Shown: positions 23,598-32,113 of the stretch, piece after piece
Position numbering within the stretch: position 1 is the stretch's first letter
Layout: each line of letters begins with the position of its first letter
NCBI GenBank assembly: GCA_003290165.1
Contig: QNQO01000511.1
Coordinates: forward strand, 1 to 64,000
Direction: 5' to 3'
From: Berberis thunbergii
Lineage: Eukaryota; Streptophyta; Magnoliopsida; Ranunculales; Berberidaceae
Length of the DNA stretch: 64,000 nucleotides
The notes under the pieces: model-generated
Seen by the model: the letters and a program-made list of their open reading frames with translations, nothing else
Told to the model about the DNA's origin: nothing
Database searches by the model: none
Translations under genes and position numbers: made by a program

Positions 23598-23817
23598 TTT
23601 GATCTAGTGGCTCTTGTTACTTCAAGAGTTTGATCTCAAGATTTGAGATAACAAGGGAACGGAGAATGTGATTGCAGATAACCTAAGATGTTTGTAGAAT
23701 ATGAGAAAAAGTCGTTAGCCATCGTTGAAATATTTCCTGATGAACAGTAAAATGATGGTATCTCACTCACCTTTGAGACCCCATGGTATGATGGGTATTG
23801 TGAACTATCTTGTTACT
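23555..23817. repeat. 263-bp direct repeat, left copy
   Basis: By eye this stretch is identical over 263 bp to 31222-31484, and it abuts the start of the large element at 23818. It comprises the last 43 bp of CACTA element F and 220 bp of a decayed gypsy polymerase (LLQEFDLKI, a stop, then DNKGTENVIADNL, the RNase H end). Confidence 0.95.
23598..23817 (+). pseudogene. Ty3/gypsy RNase H-integrase linker fragment (left part)
   Basis: The frame reads LLLLQEFDLKI, a stop, then DNKGTENVIADNLRCL, corresponding to the end of RNase H in Athila/Tat-like polymerases. It continues in a shifted frame to PWYDG. The downstream part is found after the second repeat copy (31485 onward). This is the host sequence into which both CACTA-like elements were inserted. 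Confidence 0.7.
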
Positions 23818-23837
23818 CACTACTACAAATATAGGCT

Positions 23838-24215
23838 TGCATAGCGCTTAAAAATAGGCTTAGATAGCGCTCAAAAAAGCGCTATGCAAGGCGCGTACTT
23901 GAATAGCGCTTCGCTTAGATAGCGCTTTAAAAAGCGCTATCTAAGCGTTATTTTATTTTTTTAATTAACTTCAATAGCGCCTTCTAAAGCGCTATGTAAG
24001 CGCTAATTTTTTTTAAATTAGCTTGAATAGCGCTTAACAAAGCGCTATTTAATTTAAATGATTTTTTAAATTAGATTCGTTTATCTGCTAAGATAGCGCG
24101 TAAATAAGCGCTATAGAAGTAATTAGATTGTTCTTAGATAGCGCTTAAAGAAGCGCTATTGTAGTATATATGTTAAACTTAGATAGCGCTAATTTGAGCG
24201 CTATCTAAGTTATTT
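23838..24215. repeat. Left subterminal palindrome array of the Pack-type element
   Basis: About seven imperfect palindromes of the type ATAGCGC-TT...AA-GCGCTAT are spaced 50-70 bp apart. In CACTA elements such arrays bind the TNPA-like protein. The complementary array is at 30935-31200. Confidence 0.85.
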
Positions 24216-24390
24216 GATTTGTTTTTTCTATTTTTCCGATACCGATTTTCTGGGCTAAATATAATATTAATATAATAATGACAACGTTCAATCAATCAAT
24301 AAAGACACAACATGATAACTAACTATTTCTCATTCATTCAAAATATAATTTAAGCATTCATACAAAATTGTTAATATGCTATCATATATA

Positions 24391-24523
24391 TACACCAGCT
24401 TTTTTGGCCACGAAATGAAATGGCCAACAGCTTCTCCTACAGTCCTAACTTCGTCTGTACATTGCGGCACCGCTGAATGTTTCTCAGATTCTACCGCCAC
24501 TTCAAATTGTATCCTCGCATAAC
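24391..24523 (-). pseudogene. Fragment of a plant transposase-associated domain
   Basis: After a splice acceptor (TTTCAG at 24529-24524) the frame reads YARIQFEVAVESEKHSAVPQ and ends VGEAVGHFISWPKKLV. The TVGEAVG-F-SWPK-LV ending is characteristic of the domain found in plant CACTA (Ptta/En/Spm) proteins and their relatives. It is isolated, so it is either the remnant of the element's own transposase gene or a captured copy. No catalytic region is present. Confidence 0.5.
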
Positions 24524-24624
24524 CTGAAATTGCATCATGGCATTGTATAAGTATAACAACACACACACACTAAGTTGGTATATAAATCTTAACCTGAAAT
24601 ACAAGAACGCACCTATTATTGCTA

Positions 24625-24835
24625 CTATATATATGCAAACCACTGCCAAACACAAAGGGTTTTGTATCAGTAAGATAAATGTAAATGACTAAAGGTCCAA
24701 CTATATTTCTTGATAGCAGCCTTCTCAACTAATATATATATATATAGTAGCAGTAATAGGTGTGGAACTTACCCCAGAATAACCAATTCCAACGAGCTCA
24801 AGAACTCCAGGAACTAAAGGAAGCCTATCAATGGC
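24625..24835 (-). pseudogene. Two captured exons of a CURT1/CAAD-type thylakoid protein
   Basis: The first exon (24835-24773, 63 bp) lies between CTGCAG and GTAAGT splice signals and encodes AIDRLPLVPGVLELVGIGYS plus G. The second begins after GGCAG at 24642 with WFAY, then meets a TAG at 24627-24625. The two join in frame to GYSG-WFAY, the conserved end of the second transmembrane helix in CURT1/CAAD-domain proteins, which curve thylakoid membranes at grana margins. The upstream exons of such a gene are absent. The family call rests on 25 residues but the pattern is distinctive. Confidence 0.65.
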
Positions 24836-24911
24836 CTGCAGAAACAGAATGCACAAGGACAAGATTAATCACAAGAAGATGATGAAGATTGTGAAAACAT
24901 TTGAGAACTAC

Positions 24912-25318
24912 ATTGAGAAGGATGGCCAGGAGGAGGACGGACAGGTGCTCTCATACCTGCAATATCATCAGACAGTGTCAATTCTATATGACTGAAATTA
25001 TCAAGCTTCAACATTCAGCTAGTAAGCGAAACAATACTAACCTTATTGTAGGTCACTAGTATTATGAGCTTCTAATTAGGAGATTCTGGGTTAGCACAAT
25101 AGTTTATAACATGTAAAAAACTTCAGAAAAAAAAAATGTTGCCAAGTAGTCTACTGACAACCCTTCTGATAGTTGTGAAGTGACATATTTCACCAGCTGC
25201 AACAAACCCTTTACCAATTTTTGCCACATTTATCAGCCAAGGAGACAGAGGCATTGTCAATGACCACTGGGGGAGAACGAGGAGGTACATTTATTTCAGC
25301 AAAAGCGTTATCCAAATT
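24912..25318 (-). pseudogene. Unidentified captured exons
   Basis: Two stretches have convincing splice borders. The first, 25318-25215, lies between TTTCAG and GTAAAG and reads NLDNAFAEINVPPRSPPVVI. The second, 24956-24912, lies between TTGCAG and GTAGTT and reads MRAPVRPPPGHPSQ. I do not recognise the source genes. They sit in the same orientation as their neighbours in the Pack-type element. Confidence 0.4.
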
Positions 25319-25584
25319 CTGAAACAGAGTGCACAAGAAACATCTGCACTATATCATACATATCAATACTTCAACTTAATATCCACAAGGACCACAAAAT
25401 GTCAAAGCCCAGCTGAAAAGACAAATAATTTAAGCCTTTTTAAGCACCTTTCACAAATTGTGAGCTAGTATAGAGAAGTTCTCACAATTTTCTATTTGAA
25501 AAACTTGAAAGTAGTTCATAAGAAGGGGACAGTAAGAAACAGAAAAAGTTGAAGAGACAGAGTAACAACTGGTAACCTACCAGC

Positions 25585-25776
25585 TCAGAGTGCCATCTCT
25601 GCTTGTAATGCAGCCAGCTCGTCTTCCTCAGCAGTGTTCTTTCGAGGAGCAGGTCGAGTTGGCTGTCTTCCTGCTGGAACATGTATGGGAGCTGCAGGGG
25701 CAGTTGTAGCAGGCTGGAGAAGTTGTTCTTCCAACTCCGCACCTTCCAATTCCTCAAGCTCAGCTTCCAATTCATC
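25585..25776 (-). pseudogene. Captured last exon of SNF7/VPS32 (ESCRT-III)
   Basis: The exon begins after ATTGCAG and runs 64 codons to a TGA at 25587-25585. It reads DELEAELEELEGAELEEQLL, then a Pro/Ala-rich linker (APAAPIHVPAGRQP), and ends EEDELAALQAEMAL. This is the C-terminal region of plant SNF7/VPS32 proteins, including the acidic ELEELE segment and the terminal helix that binds VPS4/ALIX-type partners. SNF7 forms the membrane-bending filament of ESCRT-III on endosomes. The N-terminal core exons are absent, so no functional SNF7 can be made. The exon itself is undamaged, which suggests recent capture. Confidence 0.8.
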
Positions 25777-25876
25777 CTGCAATTCAAGACACATTTAGTG
25801 TCCTATACAGAATTTAGTATAGAACAGGGGGAATGAGAAGCTCTCTAAGTAGTTAAAATGAGTAGGCCTCTGTGAG

Positions 25877-27775
25877 TTCAAGAAGAGAGAGTAGTAGTGC
25901 TACTGACAAATAAAAAATAAACAATAGTGAATCTTTTTTCCTACTTGGAAGTACAACCAGACTTGGTAAAAATGAATCTTCTGTAACTTCAAGTAAAAGA
26001 TAAAAATCTTAACCAATTGATATCAAGAACAACCACAAGCCATCAGAGAAATCACTTGGCTTGAATGAGATGGCTCAGATCCCTGCAGTTGGCTTCTAAA
26101 ACAAATATTATTCACACATTGAAAACTGCAAAAATGAAGGATCTAACTGATATATATATATATATATATATATATGTTTTTTTTTGTTTTTTTTAATGCT
26201 GAACTGCATGTAACTTCTGCATTTGCCTACGTACCCATTGAGGGATCAAGCATTAACGCAGTTCTGGGTGGAAGACTTTTGCTCGGATGGATGGGCAGGA
26301 GTTCCTTTTCATTGGCAACGCAAACTTGGACCTGAATCACATGGTTCCAGCTGTAGGAAACACCATAAGCATATGCATGGCACCTTAGTATGCACCCCCA
26401 GCTTTTGATTTGTTTATGGAGAGGCAAAAGGCATGAAAGCTTAGCATTTGACCATCGATCTTTCTGCAATTAGCCTTGCCCTACTTGATGTATCAAAGTG
26501 GTTTTGAAGTTGCAACGTCATTGAATCTTCGATGTTGACAAATGGAACCGCACGATTTCAAGAAACTGAGGTTGTTGCATGATGGATCTTCAGATTCAAT
26601 GTCTGATTTTGCTTGTGAGTTGTGAGAAAGTGGTGAAAGAAGATGATTTTGGTGAGACGTGTTTTACTTGAAGATGATCTTAATAGTGGTGCAGTGTTGT
26701 CAGCAAAGCAGCCTAGCAGCTCAACCAAGCAGGGGAACGGTGTCGTTAAACCATGCTGCATTGAATTAAAGGGAGAACTCATATAACTACTTGAATACTC
26801 CTTGTAACAAGGTTTATAAGAGAGCCACAAATTATATAGATGGCCAATGTATGCACTCACCTTAAACTTCACTTTTGCATTTTGCATTTTGCATTTGAGC
26901 TTTTAAGATGTTGACTTCCATTCGTCTCCTTCCTCAATTAGTGTAAAAATCGCTGCATTTAAGATTGAATCACCAAAATCACTCTTTATCGCATTAATTT
27001 ATCAACTGTGTTTAATTTTGCAAAGGTAACACTATCTCACCTCTATTAGAGATATTTCACTCCATCTCCAAGGTCATTGTAGAAGTTTGGCCTTGTAATT
27101 CCATCCAACTTAGAAACACTGGAGAGTCTTCAATAAGTCAATTATCATCACCCTGTCCATGAAGAGCTAGGTTGGTCACATATATTGATGTGCTTCAATA
27201 CCATGTTTAAATGATTAACCCAACTGAAATCTATTACTTGTACAATTGAAACAATAACTTTTAATTTACTTACTTGAAATTCACTACTGAAATTAGAACT
27301 CCAAGAGAGGCAACAGTGTTCGGTAATAGCTTCCATTTTCAAATACAGCTGCTTGCAAGACAGCAGATTAAGAAGCAAAAATTCAGTCAGGTAGAGTGTC
27401 AAGTTACCTGCTACTAGTAATTTTGATGTTAATCGATGGGATGAGAACCTGAATTGTACTTCAAGATTCCTGAAATTGCCATTTGTACAGGTTGTTCGAC
27501 AATTTCATCCGCTTCTCTGTTGACAAAATCTCTATATGTAACTCCATATTGTAGTTTCACATTGAAAATTGGTAAACAGAAAATTGGTATTAAGACTGAA
27601 GTTTCACATTGAAAATTAAACAATCAGACAGGCTTTTGAATTTTCTACCATAAATGGTTCAACACAAACACTAACACCAAAAATTCTCAAAATTTAATTT
27701 GATATAAACTCTGATCATGAAGTGAAAATTCTCAAAATGAAGTGACTGAACAGTTTGTTAATTAAGATCAGTCAC
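25877..27775. other. Interior of the Pack-type element without assigned gene
   Basis: An (AT)n tract lies at 26152-26175. Short frames near 26223-26469, 26558-26887 and 27429-27623 were inspected; none is recognised, although some may be parts of captured exons or introns (for example READEIVEQPVQMAISG near 27520-27470). Confidence 0.4.
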
Positions 27776-27977
27776 CTGAATTGGCAGAGCATCCATATCA
27801 GCTCTAAGCGCAACAAAAGGTGGATTTCCAGTGCCAATGGAAGCTCTAATCCCTGTATTAGCCATAGGAAACTTATAACCAACTCCCATCCTATCCAACT
27901 CAGTCCGAATCAACTTACTAGTCTCATATTCCTGAAAAGCCAACTCTGGGTACTCATGAATTTTCCTCCTCAAGGCT
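27776..27977 (-). pseudogene. Captured exon of an IAA-amino acid hydrolase (ILR1-like, M20 peptidase)
   Basis: The frame reads [20 protein letters not shown], then [20 protein letters not shown] and [16 protein letters not shown], ending at a GTGACT donor at 27775. RR-IHE-PELAF-E-ETSKLIR and the [10 protein letters not shown] motif, whose Asp is part of the M20 metal site, are hallmarks of plant ILR1/ILL amidohydrolases that release auxin from amino-acid conjugates in the ER. The metal-binding His and Glu of the later exons are not present. It is one exon only, in the same orientation as the other captured pieces. Confidence 0.8.
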
Positions 27978-28075
27978 TACAAAGTTTTGGAAAATAATAA
28001 CTTATTGAACTGTAAATAAACCACAGCTTTAATGGATACACAGTTACACACAATGTTAATAACAAAAAACAATAC

Positions 28076-28569
28076 CTGAACAGTAGTATTTGATAATTCA
28101 TCAATGGGAGCAAGTGCTAAGGCATCTACTGCATTTGTAACACCCTCTAATCCAGAATCCATGTTTTGCTCTGCACTCGGAGGACCTTCAATAGCCAAAA
28201 GATCACCAACATCGGCTGAACGTGTAGCAGATAGAGAATCCACTTTGGTGAGGGTCCCATTTGTATGGGTTTGGTCCACCAAGTCAGAATCCTGTATGTT
28301 CCACATATAATTCTAAGAACTACTACTAGTAAATGATGGCACTGATTTCCTCAACTTTAGATAGAATAAAGTCTCACCGCATTACTGCTAATGCTAGGCA
28401 TCTTAACCAGGCTGAGCTGACCAACAGGTAGAGATCCATTAGCAGGGCGTTGGGGTTGGTCTGTCACAACCAAAGCAGATGAACTCTGCTGCTGCTGGGT
28501 CCTCAACTTGATAGCACTCTGTTCTGCAGTATCAGCTTCTGTATCTTCAGCTTTCTTAATCAATGCAGA
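28076..28569 (-). pseudogene. Two captured exons of AP-2 complex alpha-adaptin
   Basis: Exon 28569-28378 (192 bp, between TATAG and GTGAGA) reads SALIKKAEDTEADTAEQSAI followed by a Gln-rich stretch and LPVGQLSLVKMPSISSNA. Exon 28291-28076 (216 bp, between ACAG and GTATTG) begins DSDLVDQTHTNGTLTKVDSL and includes GDLLAIEGPPSAE and LEGVTNAVDALALAPI. This is the hinge between trunk and appendage of plant AP-2 alpha-adaptin, the large clathrin-adaptor subunit at the plasma membrane. Both exons are multiples of three and remain open. The trunk and ear are absent, so this is a fragment and not a gene. Confidence 0.75.
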
Positions 28570-28711
28570 CTATAACAGATAGAAAGACATTGTTAGCCGA
28601 ATGCCTGAAGACATTATGTATTTACCTTATAAAGTTTCCTTTCTTCTTAAGAAATGGTTTGTAAAATAGAAACTCAAGTCACATCCAAAGCCCCGAAAAT
28701 TTCAAACTGAC

Positions 28712-30883
28712 CTCATAAACAACTGCATATTTGAAGGATTAAAGTCACAACCACACAAGAAACGTTCTACGTCATCTGGCTGTGCTTGTCTTGGAATCCC
28801 TTGCAATAACACCTGATACAGTCAAACAAATTATAACCACATTCTTCAGATGGATTCATAATGGCATAACAGGTCCGGCTACAACATATAGATTCATAAT
28901 GATGGCATGTGCATCAATTGTTTTCTGGCAGAATCTAGAATGACACTCGCAGAAATTATGGTCTTGGATTGCTAAACACTTTCTTCAATTACCCCCACTT
29001 GCTGGGACGGTTCAAAATAGAGTTGGAAGGCGTATTTTATCCATAAGAAGATTAACAATTCTTTCCATTATCAATGTTCTATATTAAAAACATGATACTC
29101 CTATGATCAAGAGATTTAATAAGCCTTGCAAGGAATTTCGTTGGAATTCTTTCAAAATAGATTTAAAAAGCCTTGCATATATTACTCACTTGATGAATAA
29201 GAGATTATATATTTTTCTTTAATTAACCAAAATTTGAGTGTGTGGAGGAGAAAAATGGGCATGTGATAGAATTTGTGGTACCTTTTCTTTTATCTTTTTT
29301 TTTTTTTTACTTCAAAATGTAATAAGTTATCAGATTTTGATAAAACTGTGTCATCACTAGAAGCATTGTTCCAGACCTTGCTAATGCGATTTGTGAGAAA
29401 ACTAAAATATATTACATATAAGCACAGAAATCATGAGATCCGCAATGTAAAGGCATGCTAAAACACATTCAAATTCCTAATCAAGTGTGAGAAAGTTGGG
29501 ACATTGCTTTTCCATACATTAATGAGCAGAGGATCAGCAGATAGGGTTCCAAAAATAAGTAGAGTTTCATTACCAATTTGATTATTCTAGTGCAAATAAC
29601 CTTTATGCTGATACTTGCAATTGTAAAACAATCATTTCATTCCTTGGTGATTAAGAGAGTTAGTGGTATATATGCATATGCCTATACACTTATGGGTTAT
29701 GACTCTCAAACATGACGTGATATTTTTTTTACCGGTCTATTAGAATGTCATATTTTATACGATATACATATAGAGAATACTGACAAGCAAATTACATTCT
29801 GATCATCAAATAACTAGTAATTACTCATTTATTCAATATTGGAAACCTTAAAAACAATAATAGTAAATAAATAAATCTTTGTGTGAGGTGAGTACTGGAC
29901 ATCGATACGATATCAATAAGATAAAATACCCAACTAAATCCATAACAAGAAAATAAAACAACTAACATCATAAAATACTATGACTTACGGTTTTTCCTTC
30001 ATAAGTTGTAATTTCCCACATGCTACGGTCCACCTGAAATACAATAAAACAGTTTATTCATTCATACAGAAGTACACACCATGAATCAGAAGTATCGAAC
30101 CCAAATCCGAAACAAGCATCACCTTTTCCAGCCGAAACATCTGACCCTTCCCTCGAATCAACCTAATGGCAGTATCAAATGCCTTGCGAGACTGGAACTG
30201 CAGAACCCTGAATCCATTCACAATACATGAATTATTCAATCAAACAATGCATCCATGAGATTCAAACTTCAAGTAATTTATTCACATAAGAATACATACA
30301 TTCCTTGTGGATTGAAATATCGATTGTAATCGACTCGAATGTCCATAGGACTCAAAGCACAGCCTTCAAGCATATCAACAATGTCCGTCTTCAACGTATG
30401 CTTCCCAATTCCAGTCAGTTTCCCATAGATCGCTTCTACACAACAAAAGACACAAAAAATTTACATTCCAATCAAAACCCAAAGTTTTTAATTCCCAAAT
30501 GCAATAAACCCTAACCCTAGTTCGGGTAGAAAGTTACCATTGCTTGAAGATTGAAGAATGGGGTCGATTGCTGAGTCTGGGTATCGATTCTTCTGGTTCT
30601 CTGGGTCGGCTAAATCCGTCTTCTGTGGCGGGTTCTCTGGTTCGGTGGAGAACTGTTTCGGAGGTTGACGAAGAAGAAAGGGGAGAGCTTGATTGGTTTT
30701 GATTGCTTGCAAAGTGTTTGATCGAGAAAGCCAGTAACAACGCTCCGTCGAGAAAGAGCCAAAGCTCGAATGCGAGAGAGAGTGAGAGCGGTGGAGTGAG
30801 GGAGGCAGGGAGAGCAATGGAGAGAGTGAGAGCAATGGAGATAGGGAGCAGGGCGAGAGAGACAGGGAGGCAGAGCTATGCAC
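28712..30883 (-). pseudogene. Captured 5' half of a mitochondrial RNA-binding-type protein gene (five exons)
   Basis: Five exons keep one frame: 30883-30538, 30435-30300, 30207-30123, 30033-29989 and 28812-28712, every junction GT-AG. Exon 1 encodes a Ser/Arg-rich leader containing RQPPKQFSTEPENPP, resembling a plant mitochondrial targeting peptide. Exons 2-5 encode EAIYGKLTGIGKHTLKTDIV, then FQSRKAFDTAIRLIRGKGQM and VLLQGIPRQAQPDDVERFLC. The -GIPR-A-PDDVERFL-GC pattern looks like an RRM-type fold, but I cannot name the family securely. About 237 codons are open. The next exon available, from alpha-adaptin, would join out of frame and stop within four codons. The 3' half of the source gene is absent. 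An alternative is a functional short gene, but its position inside a transposon makes capture likelier. Confidence 0.6.
28813..29988. other. Intron-like DNA of the captured five-exon segment
   Basis: An AT-rich 1.2-kb stretch between the fourth and fifth captured exons. No other coding sequence is seen. The short frame at 29273-29461 is not supported. Confidence 0.5.
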
Positions 30884-30934
30884 AGAGGGGGGACGAGAGA
30901 GTGGAGGCGTTGTTCTCCCTTCTAGGTTACATCG

Positions 30935-31200
30935 AGAGCGCTATCCTAAATGTAAGTACCATAGCGCTTCGGAAGCGCTATGCAAGCACTTTAAAAGCGC
31001 TATGGTAGCCTTGGTAACGTTTTTTCCCATAGCGTTTTTTAAAGCGCTATCTAAGACATAACTAAGATAGCGCTTAACTGAAAAAAAAAAATTTAAGCGC
31101 TATTGTAGTGTTTTTTTTTATTTTTTTTATTTTTGAAGACAAATAAGCGCTATCCTAGTGCCCACTTGGATAGCTCTTTAAAAAAGCGCTATCTAAGTGG
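30935..31200. repeat. Right subterminal palindrome array of the Pack-type element
   Basis: AGCGCTAT / ATAGCGCT palindromes (around 30938, 30961, 31000, 31040, 31062, 31098, 31146 and 31185) mirror those at the left end, and the terminal TATTTGTA at 31214-31221 matches the left terminus. Confidence 0.85.
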
Positions 31201-31221
31201 CGTTACCTAAGCTAATATTTG

Positions 31222-31484
31222 TAACATTCTTGCAATGCCTTAAAAGGCCAATTTTTTTGTAGTGTTTGATCTAGTGGCTCTTGTTACTTCAAGAGTTTGA
31301 TCTCAAGATTTGAGATAACAAGGGAACGGAGAATGTGATTGCAGATAACCTAAGATGTTTGTAGAATATGAGAAAAAGTCGTTAGCCATCGTTGAAATAT
31401 TTCCTGATGAACAGTAAAATGATGGTATCTCACTCACCTTTGAGACCCCATGGTATGATGGGTATTGTGAACTATCTTGTTACT
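31222..31484. repeat. 263-bp direct repeat, right copy
   Basis: Identical by eye to 23555-23817. It begins with the last 43 bp of CACTA element F (GTAGTG at 31259-31264) and runs on without interruption into GGCCAAGTGCC at 31485, which is the unoccupied target site of the Pack-type element. Confidence 0.95.
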
Positions 31485-31960
31485 GGCCAAGTGCCTGACC
31501 ATTGGTCAAAACAATATAAATTCAAATTTTTAGCAAAGGACAAATATTACTTTTGGGATGTTCAAGTATCGTTCTAACCAATAAGAGATGTGTTCACGAG
31601 AGTGATCAACAAATCGAGCTTTATCCATGCCCCGAATTGATAACTCTAGTCACATGGGTTTTACAAATAAATCCGATATTGACTTGATTTATATTATGTG
31701 GCCTTGTTATGAAGTTGTACCGGTGCTCCAACAAAGTTTAGACTTTCCATATTTAACTTCATGCATAAATGAAATAAATTTGAGGAATTGATGTTAACGG
31801 ATTTTGGGTGGAGAATAATGCTTTTACATGGACCAAAACATCCTCAACCAAATTATCTAATTTTGGTTATGACCCAGCTAAAGCCGGGTGAAAAATGTAA
31901 GTTTGTAAGGTTGCTTTTCAGATAGAAAATAAATCATCCTATATTTATCACGTAGACAAT
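31485..31960 (+). pseudogene. Ty3/gypsy RNase H-integrase linker fragment (right part)
   Basis: The frame GIVNYLVTGQVPDHWSKQYK followed by KDKYYFWD (31441-31560) matches the linker before the integrase zinc finger of Athila-like gypsy polymerases (IVNYL--G--P--WS---K-KF---K-YYWD). Downstream DNA to about 31960 shows no further clear integrase. Its left half precedes the Pack-type element. Confidence 0.65.
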
Positions 31961-32113
31961 AAATAAAACTGATTTTGCTTTGGTTATTTTGTGATCCTAT
32001 TTTGAAATTGGTGCTTCCCACAACTAATTACAAGGGATATACCACAACTTTTATTCGTGCATAGGTGAAAGTCAATGGAAGAATTAATGCTACTAGAACA
32101 TTTGTGTTTATCA

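Larger units (their letters stand above)
23818..31221 (-). mobile_element. Pack-type CACTA-like element with exon pieces from several host genes
   Basis: The left end starts CACTACTACAAATATAGG. The right end, read inward, starts TACAAATATTAGCTTAGG, so the termini match as an inverted repeat except that the outermost CACTAC is missing on the right. Both ends have subterminal arrays of AGCGCTAT / ATAGCGCT palindromes (23840-24215 and 30935-31200), the typical CACTA arrangement. The 6.7-kb interior has no complete transposase. Instead it carries exons, all on the minus strand and with splice signals, resembling a mitochondrial RNA-binding-type protein, AP-2 alpha-adaptin, an IAA-amino acid hydrolase, ESCRT-III SNF7/VPS32 and a CURT1-type thylakoid protein, plus unidentified exons and a piece of a plant transposase-associated domain. 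Capture of this kind is known for Pack-TIR elements. A single chimeric transcript from the right end is possible but is inference. Confidence 0.75.

Noticed and set aside
31098..31115. GTAGTG at about 31110 considered as the true right end of the Pack element
   Set aside because: Subterminal palindromes continue beyond it and the terminal match to the left end (TATTTGTA) lies at 31214-31221; a similar GTAGT word occurs internally at the left side too.
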